Source: Distichodus sexfasciatus (lineage: Eukaryota > Chordata > Actinopteri > Characiformes > Distichodontidae). Taken from it: a DNA stretch of 64,000 nucleotides. The stretch is from positions 55,809 to 119,808 of the forward strand of contig JAVGVS010000661.1 of the NCBI GenBank assembly GCA_032718565.1. The letters run 5' to 3'. A program made the position numbers and the translations under genes. Below the pieces are notes generated by a model that ran no database searches, was not told where the DNA came from, and was given only the letters and a program-made list of their open reading frames with translations. This document shows, one piece after another, positions 22,260 through 33,592 of this stretch (position 1 is the first letter of the stretch; every line of letters starts with the position of its first letter).

Positions 22260-22760
22260 ACTGTGAAAATAAATCAGATTTTAAACAGTGTTCCAACATA
22301 TTTCATTTTCCCATGTGCTTATCGCCTCTCAGCAGCAGGTGTCTCTGGTGAGCAGCTGAACCTGAAGAAATCAACTAATTTCCCTCTGGTTTGGTTGGAA
22401 AGTTTTAGTGCTTTAAGTTTATGGAGTTAATTATATGGTAAAATATTCAACAAAGATATTACACCAAAGAATAATGATTAATTATTGTGCATAAATTTGC
22501 AAATAGCAAGAAAGATGGAAGTGAAGTGTTTCCCTTCTTGTGAGGTTTGCTATGTGTCTGAACTTATAAATCGAACATGCATGTTGAAAATGTATGATCG
22601 TTTGGTGCTCAGGACAAGTTATTAAAAGAAAATTCATTAAAAGTATACAAATAAAAGAGTAAATGTGTGTCACTAAATTGGGTTTTTACCTGGTTGTATA
22701 GATTGGTCAGACTGCATCTGATCACCTGGACCTGGACTTTGCAGAAACCCATTTCAGTCT
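22260..22760. other. Spacer, no gene seen
   Basis: AT-rich sequence between two repeat tracts with no recognisable coding or RNA gene. Confidence 0.6.
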
Positions 22761-22778
22761 GCAGCAAAAGAACCAGAC

Positions 22779-23463
22779 CGAAGAAGAAGAAGAAGAAGAA
22801 GAAGAAGAAGAAGAAGGAGGAGGAGGAGGAGGAGGAGGAGGGAAGAAGGAGGAGGAGGGAGGAGGGAGGAGGAGGAGGAGGGGGAAGAAGAAGAAGAAGA
22901 GGAGGAGGAGGAGAGAAGTGGAGGACGGAAGGAGAAGGACAAGAAGAAGGAGGAGGAGGAGGAGGAGGAGGCCAAGAAGAAGGAGGGGAGGAGGAGGAGG
23001 AGGAGGAGGAGGAGGGAGAGGGACAAGAAGAAGAGGAAGAAGGAGGAGGAGGAGGAGGAGGAGGAGGAGGAGGAGGAGAAGGACAAGAAGAAGAAAAAGA
23101 AAGAAGAAGAAGAAGAAGAAGAAGAAGGACAAGAAGGACAACAAGAAGAAGAAGAAGAAGCAGGACGAGGAGGACAAGAAGAAGAAGAAGAAGAAGAAGA
23201 AGAAGAAGAAGAAGGACAAGAAGGACAAGAAGAAGAAGAAGAAGAAGAAGAAGAAAGAGGAAGAAGAAGAAGAAGAAGAAGAAGAAGAAGAAGAAGGAGG
23301 AGGAGGAGGAGGAGGACAAGAAGAAGAAGAAGAAGAAGAAGAAGAAGAAGAAGGGGATGAAGAAGAAGAAGAAGAAGAAGGAGGAGGAGGAGGAGGAGGA
23401 CAAGAAGAAGAAGAAGAAAAGACAAGAAGAAGAAGAAGGACAAGAAGAAGAAGAATAGAGTAA

Positions 23464-23498
<35 letters not shown>

Positions 23499-23530
23499 AA
23501 GACAAGAAGAAGAAGGACACAAGAAGAAGA
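22779..23530. repeat. (GAA)n/(GGA)n polypurine tract
   Basis: About 750 bp of nearly pure AAG/AGG triplet purine sequence on the + strand, with interspersed GGACAAGAAG blocks. It ends where the CpG-rich patch begins. Long ORFs in all frames are artefacts of the repeat. Confidence 0.97.
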
Positions 23531-23965
23531 GGGCTGTGTGTTCCAGTGAGTGGGAGGGGTGGCCTGCGCCCCGTGCGCTCCGGTACGTAACGGACATGGC
23601 GGGCTGGTGTGGCTGCGCGGTTGGGTGCTGCAGTGCAGATGACCAGTGCAGGCTCCGTGAAGCTGCATGTGGAGCCACAGAGCAGCGCTGGAGTTACTCC
23701 AACACACACTTTCTTCACCTCCAGGTGAGTGCGTCTTACTTCACACACTTCACACACACACACACACACACTTACACACACACACACCACACACACCACA
23801 CCACTCACACACACAGACATCAATGCTCGGAGTGTGCAAGAGCGGTTTCCATCCACCGTGGAGCAGCCGGCGGGGAGATTGCCGCGGCGCGGCGCGGTTC
23901 GGTCGGGACACGATGAGCGGAGTGCCAGATCGCGGACCTGGTAACACCGGCGGTGAGACGCGTGG
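23531..23965 (+). promoter_or_regulatory. fndc3b: Candidate CpG-rich promoter and non-coding first exon of fndc3b
   Basis: CpG-dense sequence, especially 23860-23960 (ccgcggcgcggcgcggttcg), with two credible splice donors: CAG|gtgagtgcg at 23724 and GGCG|gtgagacg near 23952. It lies on the correct side of the fndc3b start exon, in the right orientation, and follows a long polypurine tract. Fndc3b is expected to have a non-coding first exon because the start-codon exon begins at a splice acceptor. No transcript evidence is available. Confidence 0.4.
23752..23815. repeat. (CA)n microsatellite
   Basis: Interrupted (CA)n inside the CpG-rich candidate promoter region. Confidence 0.95.
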
Positions 23966-24009
23966 ATTTGTTCCGTGTTCGCGCGTGTTTGTGTTTGAGC
24001 AGGGATCAG

Positions 24010-24600
24010 AGCGTGGGTTAGTCACTCTGTAACGACCTCTCTTTGCAGCTTTCATCTGCGTTCTGAGTTTGTTAGTGACGTTGTAACTTCGTACCCAAGC
24101 TTGTGAGTGTGTGAACGAAGCTTGATGCGCGCGCGTGTGTGTGAGTAACACTGTAACTTTCTTGGTAACCACGTTGCGCGAGCGGCTTCATCTGTGCTTT
24201 CATTGGCGTTTGTCACTGTTGTTTTCACTCTGGCACTTTTTGTGTGTGTTTCTTTGATTTGCTTCTTTCCCTGCGTCCCGGCAACACTGTAACGTTTTCC
24301 TTTGGCAACTTTGTAACGCGGTGCTTTGATTGAGTTGTCGTGAGGTTTTCGTTTAGCGTCGGTAACGGTGCGTGTTTGTGTGCGCGCGCGCGTGCGTCCG
24401 AGCGAGGCTTTGATGTGTGTGGTGTGTGAGCGCGTGCGTGTCGGTAACATTGTAACGTTTTAATTTGGGTAACTCTTGTAACCAGGTGACGTTGCGCGCA
24501 GGGCTTTGATCTGGTTGTAATTATTTGTATTTTTGTAACTTGGTAACTGTGTGTGTGTTCGCGCGCGCGGGCTTCGATCTGATGTTTATGTTTTCATGAT
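24010..24600 (+). repeat. Degenerate GTAAC/GCGCGC tandem repeat next to the CpG patch
   Basis: Variants of GTAACACTGTAACGTTTT, TTTGGTAAC, GTTGCGCGC and GGCTTTGATCTG recur in roughly the same order four to five times (around 24025, 24145, 24290, 24440, 24540), with GCGCGCG runs between. This is an old, diverged repeat of about 110-150 bp period. Not recognised as a known family. Confidence 0.6.
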
Positions 24601-24715
24601 GGAGGCGCTTTAAAGCTTGCTCCAGGTTTTGGGATCGTGGCTGAATTTCCACCCAACAAAACACAGTGACCTACTCAAAAACTTGTTGTAATAATACAAT
24701 AAAACAGGTGTAATG

Positions 24716-25570
24716 AAGTGTGTGTGTGTGTGTGGGGAAGAGTTTAGATGGAGTGAAGGAGGTGAACTCCATCATGCCCTGGTATTCCAGAGAGCCTGTT
24801 ACACCACTGCTGGAAACTATCTGTGTGTGTGTGTGTGTGAGAGATAAGCACTTTTTTTTTTTTTAAATGGCAGTATTTCAAAGGACAACTTGCAAACTCT
24901 TTGTTCTGGAAATAGGAGTCGACGTCTGCGAAGACTTCTATTTTGATCTGGTTTCTGCAGGATTAGAACATTCGTAGACGAGAGCCTGACTGATATGCTA
25001 ATTACATATCGCCGATATGAATCTATTTGAAATAAATTTATTCATGAAACTGCTGATAAATAACAAATGTTTAGGAGTAGAAGATGGTTTATTGAAGGAT
25101 TGGGTGATTTTAACCAAATGTGGGTGATTGTTGATTCGATGTTTTTAGCTGTCCCATTTTGATTCTTTTATTCCTTTTGATTAATTGCCCATCCCCTAGA
25201 TCGCTGTGTAGGTTGTCTGTTAGATGGTGCTTGTTAAGCTCTACTACACACGGTATTATGTTATTCTTTTGGTCAAAGGCTATTTTAAGACCAATTTTGC
25301 ATTGGGTGTAAGGTGTGATAACTGACATTCTGAATGCACAACTCACATTGAACTTCCAAAGATTTGTTCTTTTCTTTTTTATTAACCTGCAATAATTTAT
25401 CAACCGTTATATTTGATCCAGTATTTTTTTTTTGTAGAATTCCACAAATACCCCCATTGCCCCGAGGAAAACTTCTGACCTGATGATTTATGTGACTTCT
25501 AAACCTCACACTTCATTAATAATAATAACACACATCAAGACTCTCAAATTAAACTCATATTTTAAATAAA
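24716..25570. other. Spacer with short GT tracts, no gene seen
   Basis: (GT)n at about 24718-24733 and 24821-24838; otherwise AT-rich unique sequence. Confidence 0.6.
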
Positions 25571-25995
25571 GACTTCCAGCCGCCACCAAGATTGTTACAA
25601 AGTATATAAGCGATTATGCTGCTTGCAGATCGAGACTCTTCCCTGCTGACGCCACCAGAGTTTCGGCTACGCCAGCACAGAAACCTTTAACAGCCTTTAA
25701 AGAATCCAGACAGCAAACACTGCTGATAAGTCGAACCTTTCATAAAGATTTTTTTGGGAGACTTTGAAATTCACACGCCACATGGCCAACGCAAACAACC
25801 TTTTTCACTCAATACTGATGTAAAGTTACGGGCGAGAGGAGCGTCACACCAAAAAGCTTAATCAGCTCCACTCTCTGAAGCGCCACGATCGGGTCAGCAG
25901 CGGCGCGCTTTACGCGGCCATCGCCGCTTTGTGATAAGATCTGTTTTGTCGCTACACTGCGGAGAGTCCACCTTCCAGATTCTCTACAGTCCAGT
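25570..25995. other. Low-repeat island of unknown role
   Basis: About 420 bp without tandem or interspersed repeats, with higher sequence complexity than its surroundings and two GATAAG motifs (about 25727 and 25934). It could be a conserved regulatory element in the fndc3b first intron, but conservation cannot be seen from one sequence. Confidence 0.2.
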
Positions 25996-26104
25996 TCACA
26001 GTAAAAAATCCCCTCACGCGTTCAACTTCTCCCCCTGACAAAAATTTACCCTTTTCTTACATTATTTAAAAGCAGTATATTTCATCGAAAAATAATCAAA
26101 CCCA

Positions 26105-26272
26105 CACTCATTTATATTTACGTTATTTAGAGGACGCTCTTCTCCAGAGCAGCTTCCATTTCCTAATTGCAGAGGTTCACCCAAAGAGTGGTAGAAAAGG
26201 AGGCAGGATTCAACCTACAACCTCTTAGTCCAGAGGCTAGTATCCTAACCATTAGACCACCTCAACAGTGGT
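26105..26272 (-). mobile_element. SINE family A, nearly full length
   Basis: Tail ttagaggacgctcttctcca, body ccatttcctaattgcagagg, head ggattcaacctacaacctct and agtatcctaaccattagacc, all in reverse orientation. Confidence 0.75.
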
Positions 26273-26621
26273 CGCTGCCTAATGCTAATTTCTGCTAGCT
26301 GATGCTAACTGTTGCTAGCTCTTGTTGCTAAGGTTGCTAAGAACTATTATCTTAGTGTGTTAGTTTTCCAACCCGTTAATTTGTTTATTTAGCACAATAT
26401 TTTGCTAATGTAATATGGATGAAAATAATTCTTTTTAAATATACTCAGCATTTTCGCCCATGTCGACTCATTTCAACAATTTTTAAAATTCAGAAATTTG
26501 CAAAAAACTTCCCCAGTGTGTTTTCTTTCACATTAAGACAAAATCAATCATCCATAAATGAATTAAACGAATTCATTGCATATTGATTTGTGGTCATATC
26601 GACCAGCACTAACATAAATAA

Positions 26622-27095
26622 ATAGGGCTGAACAATATCTCGCTTCAGCATCGACATTGCGATACGTCAGATTTTTATTTCTCTTACCCTTCTCACCGTC
26701 GCTGTGACGGGCAGCATGCTGGTCATGTGCTCGGCTACGATATGGCCTCAAATCAAATCACATCTTATTTCATCGATTCTACGACTAATGCTATTTGTTT
26801 TGGGGTGGTTTTGTCTTCATAATTCATTGATTTAGGTTTGAACTGTAAATATACTTAATATTGTTAAAGCTTATTACATTATTTTCAGATTTAAAACACA
26901 CACACACAGAGATGTAGTGGCAGACTGGACGGGATGGAGTCATGTGACAGCACACAAGGTAACAGAATTAAAAAACAATATTAAAAAATGTTAAAAATTA
27001 TTTGTATATAAACAACACGGATAAGATTGTCGATCAAAAGCTCTGAGTGTCAGTTTTGATTCATTTTTGATTCATTGTCCAAACCTAGTGGTGCA
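26622..27095 (+). mobile_element. MITE-like element, GGGCTG..GATAT family (uninterrupted copy)
   Basis: Starts tagggctgaacaatatctcg. It contains tcataattcattgatttagg and tttgaactgtaaatatactt, then gtggcagactggacgggatg and gagtcatgtgacagcacaca. The same blocks flank the minisatellite-bearing insertion at 52-54 kb, so this copy shows the uninterrupted state. Confidence 0.65.
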
Positions 27096-27813
27096 GGTTA
27101 CGATTCATTCTCCATCTATTTTTGGGATTATAGAATACGGTTCTGCAAGTGAACATCACCGCCTGTTTTGCCATTTCTTCCAATAGTTGACCATGAATGA
27201 ATATGCGCGCGGTCATGTGGCCTGAGGATTTATGACAAACTTCTTCTACTCTCAGGCACTTTGACTTAAAAACAGACAAAAAATATCCCGATGATGTTGT
27301 AGATGCAGAAGAGGAACTGTATTTATGATAATAATATATTTAAGTCATATGAGCCACTTTAATATTAGCACATCATAGTTACAGAGGAACAGCTAAGATT
27401 AGGCATTGCACATTTATCATTCCACACCGTCATTTTTATAAGTTACATCCAGGATTAGTTGTATAAAGAAATTCGGAATGCTTGAAATTTTCTAAGGAAG
27501 TTTCCTGAGTTTGTGCTTGAACAGTTAAAACGGCTTGAAACGGCTACTGTTCTAATAAATTGCTTTGTGAAATTGTAAGGTGGGTTTCCAAAAGAATGAC
27601 AGAAACAAAGACAAACTTACTTTGTTTGGTCGGTTGATACCTTCTCCTCATTTTTGCTAGCTGATGCTAATTGTTATGAAAAGCTTGCTGCTACAAGTAA
27701 CCAGGAATTAGTGGGGTAGCTAAAATCTAGTGTGCATCTTAGAGTTCCAACTCAAATACAGTATTTTGCCAATTTAATTTGGTGAAATGAAGTATTTTTC
27801 ATTGGTACCCGTA

Positions 27814-28407
27814 TGTGACCCTCCACGGCAAAACCAGTCGCTTGTCGCAGCGGAGGTTTTGTGAAACGAAAGGCGAGGTTAAGTGTGGGTAAATGTTGAT
27901 TTTTTAGTTTTTAGTGTTTGTTGAAAGTGGAAGTCTATACTGGTAATTGTTGGGGAATCAATTTGGCTAAAAACTTCTTTCCATCCTAAAAAACGTGACT
28001 TTCTTTTGAGGTGAGGAATTCAACTCAGCAGAATGTTAAAGTTTTGTTTTGACCGCTTCATTTCAATATTTACGTGTAAATCCACTGGTTGACTATTAGC
28101 TGCGGAAGATATTTCTCCGAATCCATCTGCTCTCGGCCCAGTTTAACCTAACGCAGGTAGGTTTATCCGCAGGCTGTAATGCAGCTTAGGGTTAGCTGTG
28201 AATGCAACGTAGTCACACCGCACTAAGCTGCCCAGAGTGCTAATGGCGATAGTCAATCTCGACGTAGGATTTTCCGCTTTTCACTTATGACAGGAGAAAA
28301 CCCAATTTCTTTTCAATGTTGAGGCATTCTCAGTCATATGTCGAAAACATCATAACTCCATTTTGAAAATTTGCGACAGGCGACTGGTTTTGCCGTGGAG
28401 GGTCACA
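27814..28407. mobile_element. TA-flanked MITE with 35-bp terminal inverted repeats
   Basis: Left end TGTGACCCTCCACGGCAAAA, right end its reverse complement. The repeats extend about 35 bp with one mismatch. TA dinucleotides at 27812-27813 and 28408-28409 look like a Tc1/mariner-type target duplication. 594 bp with no ORF: non-autonomous. Confidence 0.88.
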
Positions 28408-28759
28408 TATCTGAAAATTGAATTTGATAAAAATTGATTGGGTGTATGAATTTTGTCCCGATCTTATCTTTCTTCATATCGCCGATAATATCGACGCTAA
28501 TTTATCGGTCTAGGCTCTACATTTTGTTATTGCTTGAGCCCCAGGCAACAAGTAAAATATGTGATACCAAACCACACGACCAAAAAGAGCTGTGTGTGTA
28601 TAGCTGTGTGTGTGCGCATGTGTGTCCTTTTCTGACCTTTTTTCCCTCCCCTCTCTATCTGCTGTACGCTCTCTCAAGTTTCAATTACAGTTTAACTCGT
28701 TGGGGCACGAGCGGACGCAGCAAACTGCCAAGCAGCTCCAAAAGCCAGTGAAGTGGGTC

Positions 28760-29500
<741 letters not shown>

Positions 29501-29754
29501 GAGGTGATGTGGCAGTCAGCTGTGTTGTGATTCAGAATTCTCCCGCTTCGTCCCGCTGACCTGTTGGACCAGACGACCTGCTGACTACGCTTTAATTTCG
29601 CTACAGTAAGCTCTTATTTAGTCTTTTTATTATTCGCTCATAGGTTTTTCAATTTACTACATTTCTAACAAATACTTCATATTCCTCTTCGGTTGTTCAT
29701 TGGCCACAAGTGGTTTGATCAGGATCCAGAACCAGGCGAGTAGTGCGATGATTA

Positions 29755-30045
29755 CACAACGTGAATCCTAATCCAGATTAAATGTTCGATTAATCGCGAT
29801 ATTGATTTATGGTCGTATCGCCCAGCCCCAGCATGAATCACTAGGACTGAACTATATCTCGCTTCAGCGTCGACGTATTGATACGTCGCAGTTACGCTTT
29901 CTTCCCTTTTCCTCTAAAGGGCGCTATGATGTGCAAGGTGGTGACGCGTAGGGCTGGACGATATGACCTCAAATCTACATCGCAATTAATTTGACCTCGA
30001 TTGTGATTGATGAACGTGGCCTCATAGTTCACCGATGCTGAAGTA
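29755..30045. mobile_element. Fragments of GGGCTGGRCGATATNACCTC family elements, both orientations
   Basis: A minus-strand end at about 29785-29830 (gattaatcgcgatattgatt ... gtatcgcccagcccc) and a plus-strand start at 29948 (agggctggacgatatgacct). Confidence 0.6.
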
Positions 30046-30241
30046 TTAATGCGGGGATGAGGCAGACTGGTTAGTGATAGTAATCAACATGGGTAAAAAT
30101 GATGTTGATTAAAAGCGAATATGCATTTGATTAAAAGCAAAATATATGACATGCCTGTTTTATTGCGTGTTTTTCCGTTTTTACTTGAGCCCAAAATGTG
30201 AAAACAGCTCCTTATTCCAGTTTCGTTCGCGTTTTGGAAGT

Positions 30242-30644
30242 AGAGGTCGACCGATATGGGTTTTTCTGAAGCCGATGCCGATATTTTTTTGGCCAATAAT
30301 TAGCCATTTTCCTCTGTTTGGGGGTAGTAAAATATCACGCTAATAATAACAAAGGAACTTAACATTTATTTAACACTGACTAAACATAAATAACATAAAT
30401 AAAACTGTAAATGTCTAAACTATAAATAAATATAGAACATTTGAACTTGACTAATAATTTGTAAACAAAACAAAGTTTTCAAGCTACAGACTATTACTGA
30501 GGGAAGATAAAATTGTAAACAGTAATACAAAAGGAGAAGTCTTTCACCCAATCTAACCCGGCTATCGGCAGATTGAACTTTGATATCGGCTTATCGCCGT
30601 ATATGGTAAAAATGTTAAATATCGCCCGATATATCGGTCGACTT
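30242..30644. mobile_element. MITE with GTCGACCGATAT termini
   Basis: Left end agaggtcgaccgatatgggt, right end cgatatatcggtcgactt, about 400 bp apart. Internal ggccaataattagcc and tatcggcttatcgcc sequences are characteristic of a common fish non-autonomous element. No coding capacity. Confidence 0.75.
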
Positions 30645-31101
30645 ATTTGGAAGTGTTCTTCAGGTTTGGTTTTTAGTTTCAATGGAAAATAACTGAACAA
30701 GGCATTTCATTTCCCTGCAGGCCGCTACTCGTTCATTACACCTTTATCGTTTGATGGTTAAATTATTCCATTTGTTTCTGCAAGTCAGGCTAAGACTCAA
30801 AAGCGGACGGTGTGTGTGTGTGTAAAAGGCAGGCGCCGGAGCCGGTAGCGTCTTGTCCCAGGTTGGTGAGTGCGTTTGTTTTGGCACACTGTTGCGATGT
30901 TTGAACGCCGCCCTCTCTCCCAAATTCCTCGTTTCGTTCGCTTCTTTTTGTCGACGGCCGACTCCACAGTCAGATAAAGAGGCCTTCAACTTTCTTTTCC
31001 TTCACATTTGGCCCCTCATCCCTCCGTCCCTCCTCCTTCCCTCCCTCCTTCCCTCCACTTGGCTCACTGTTTCGAGCCTAAAGGGACAGCGAGCTCACAG
31101 G

Positions 31102-31260
31102 CAGGGCTGGGCGATACCACCTCCAATCGCTATCACGGCTAATTGAACGTCTCACCTTGATTCTGATTAACGAGCAGTTCATTTATTTTGGGTTTTGTTC
31201 GTTTGAAGGGTTAGGGCTGGGCAATGAATGAAAAATGAAGCAAGCTTGACATTCACAACC
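31102..31260 (+). mobile_element. GGGCTGGGCGATA family element, 5' part
   Basis: cagggctgggcgataccacc, then aattgaacgtctcaccttga. A second agggctgggcaatgaatg follows at 31212. Confidence 0.55.
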
Positions 31261-32100
31261 TCTAGTCAGTGTAAACATGTGGGTTATTTCGATTATTTTT
31301 GAAATTCTGTTCATTTTTAAAAACCCTCTGTTCCTGCTTTCCCCAGTGTGTGTTGATGAAGTGTCCTCTTAAAAAGTTATTAGTGTGTGTTGTTCATTGA
31401 ATATACTGCACGTATACTGTATATAACAGTGGTTTACGATGAAACATATTATTTACGCTCGTAGAATTTCAATGATATTCTTACATTACATTCGTTAAAA
31501 TCTCATTACACTTTACTTTGACGTTCTGATGGCGAGAAATAGTAGCACTGTGGTTTATTTTCTTGACTCCGAGTAATTTGGGTTAAGGTTCTGACCGCGA
31601 AGAACAGTAGCGGAAAAACGTCGACCTGCTCAACCCGAATCGAAGGTCCCATGCCGGGCGTTAGCGTTCCGATTACGGAAGCGGCGGCGGGGGGGGGACA
31701 GCCGGTGGAAAACTTGTGCTGGACCTTGAAGCGATTTAATGCCACGTTTATTTGGCGCCGCAGCGGCCAGTTTTAGCCCGGAGGATGTGTGTGAGTGCGT
31801 ATGTGTATTTAGGGGCTGGCGAGGACCGGGATGTCCAGTTTTATGTTGCATGTGCCCGTGAGGAATAATTATTTAATAGAGAATTTCTACAGAGAAGAAG
31901 TAGTAACTACATCCGAACTGTTTCACCTCCATCTTGGCCAAGGTGGACTTCATCCTCCGACCATTTGGCAGGTGCGCTTTTTAAATCTACTTTTAAAGTT
32001 ACTGCTTAAACGCCATAGTTTCTTTTTTTATAGCTACTTACATTTTAATAGTATTTATTTTTAAAGGTGTAGCATTTTAAAAAGACTTTTTAAAGCTATA
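31260..32100. other. Intronic or intergenic sequence, no gene seen
   Basis: No recognisable coding, RNA or repeat family. Confidence 0.5.
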
Positions 32101-32114
32101 TTCTACTTGAAGAG

Positions 32115-32205
32115 TAGTCATGTACATCTAGTTCCATTGGAAGTCAGTGGAAGTTCCCAGCAAAGATAGTAACACAAGGTGTGTGGAGTGTGAAATACGT
32201 GTGTG
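32115..32205 (+). mobile_element. Fragment of the GGGGACC repeat family
   Basis: gtacatctagttccattgga, then gttcccagcaaagatagtaa; the same blocks occur at 63635-63700. Confidence 0.5.
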
Positions 32206-32619
32206 TGTGGGCAAATGGCTGGCATATTGTGAAGTAAGCTATTTTGGGGCCGGGTGTTGGGTTCTCTGCCTCAACCCCTGTCTAACCCTTGAGCACCGTG
32301 AGCTCCTGAACTTTTCTTCCCAGTCACCCTGAAACCCCCCTCGTCCTCACGCTCGCTCACCCACCCTTGGCGCGTATTTACCACCCTCGTTAATTTCTTC
32401 TTGTTTTTTCAAACGTTAATTTCTCGTTGTTGAGAAGCCAACTAGAGCTGGGTTTGAAGACGCAGACTTGCGTTTGGACAGGATTTACGAACTGTTGGAG
32501 TAGTAGCGCCGTCTACATCGGTGATCTTCTGTTCGTGATCAAACCCTTGACGGGTGCGCTTGCTGGGATCAATAACTGATGTATCGATGTAGATTGATGG
32601 GTTTTTTTCCACGACGCTA

Positions 32620-32720
32620 AGCCGCTAACTAGACCCGGACGATACGGTCAAAAATATTACGGCGATACTTTCCCCCTTTGTTAACTGATATCGACATTTT
32701 TCACAGTAAAGAATTTGACT
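32620..32720 (+). mobile_element. hAT-type MITE 5' end
   Basis: tagacccggacgatacggtc followed by aaaaatattacggcgatact, resembling fish GGACGATATGGTCAAAA ends. The far end was not found. Confidence 0.35.
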
Positions 32721-32739
32721 TTCTCGTCACTAAGTAAAT

Positions 32740-33560
32740 AGATGCTGATTTGTCGTAACGCTATGATGTGATGACGCATGGGTGAAAAATGATGCAAATG
32801 AGTAATCATCGGCTATACTCACTGATTTCTAGTTCCGCTTGATCGAATTTTCTCGTCTCAAAGTATTATCTGGAAAATGATCAAATTTTGCTTCCTCTCC
32901 TCTGCTCTCTTCACACACACACTCTTCTGCTGGCCACGCCGCCTGGCCCCTCTGCTTTTTTCCTTGTTGGCTGTGTAAAATCTGAAGGCATAATTTGAGG
33001 GAAGAGGACCTGCCCTGCTGACCTGTGTGTGTGTGAGGAGGGGGTGCATCTCTTCCCCCCGTCTGAGAGCTGGGCTAGCCTGCTGAATTTTCCAGCTAAT
33101 TCCTATTATTCTTTTTAGGATTAGTGCCACCATCTGTCAAAATCCACACCTCTGTTATTATATTTTAAGTCTGCCCACTAGGTGTGTAAAAGGCACTTCA
33201 AATCTCACCCGCCCCAATAACACCGTAAAAGGATTGACTAATAAGCGGTTTTAACTATCATTTCTTTTATTAATTACTGATATCAGATTCACGTATTATA
33301 TCTGCAGTTTCATTATCGCTTGTAATTGAGAGTCCGAACCAGAAGTTGGAGTTCCTGCACGCTTGTGAAGAACATATGAAAAGGTCTCAGAACCCCGTCA
33401 GATGCCAACAGTCAGACCGTATGACTTATAAATAGTTTAATAACATCATTTCTGACTCTGTAGCTCATTTTGAGGTTAATATCTTATATTCGGTTCTAAA
33501 CAAAATTATCATTCCTGCCTCATTAGTATAATCAGTATCGACGCCGCTTCTGAAGGACCA
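32740..33560. other. Spacer, no gene seen
   Basis: Unique sequence without supported coding regions. Confidence 0.5.
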
Positions 33561-33592
33561 TGTCACACAACCACAACCCACAACTTCTACTT

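Noticed and set aside
22609..23856. Overlapping ORFs of 180-415 codons in several frames
   Set aside because: Repeat translation of the GAA/GGA tract; poly-Ser, poly-Leu, poly-Glu/Lys/Arg.
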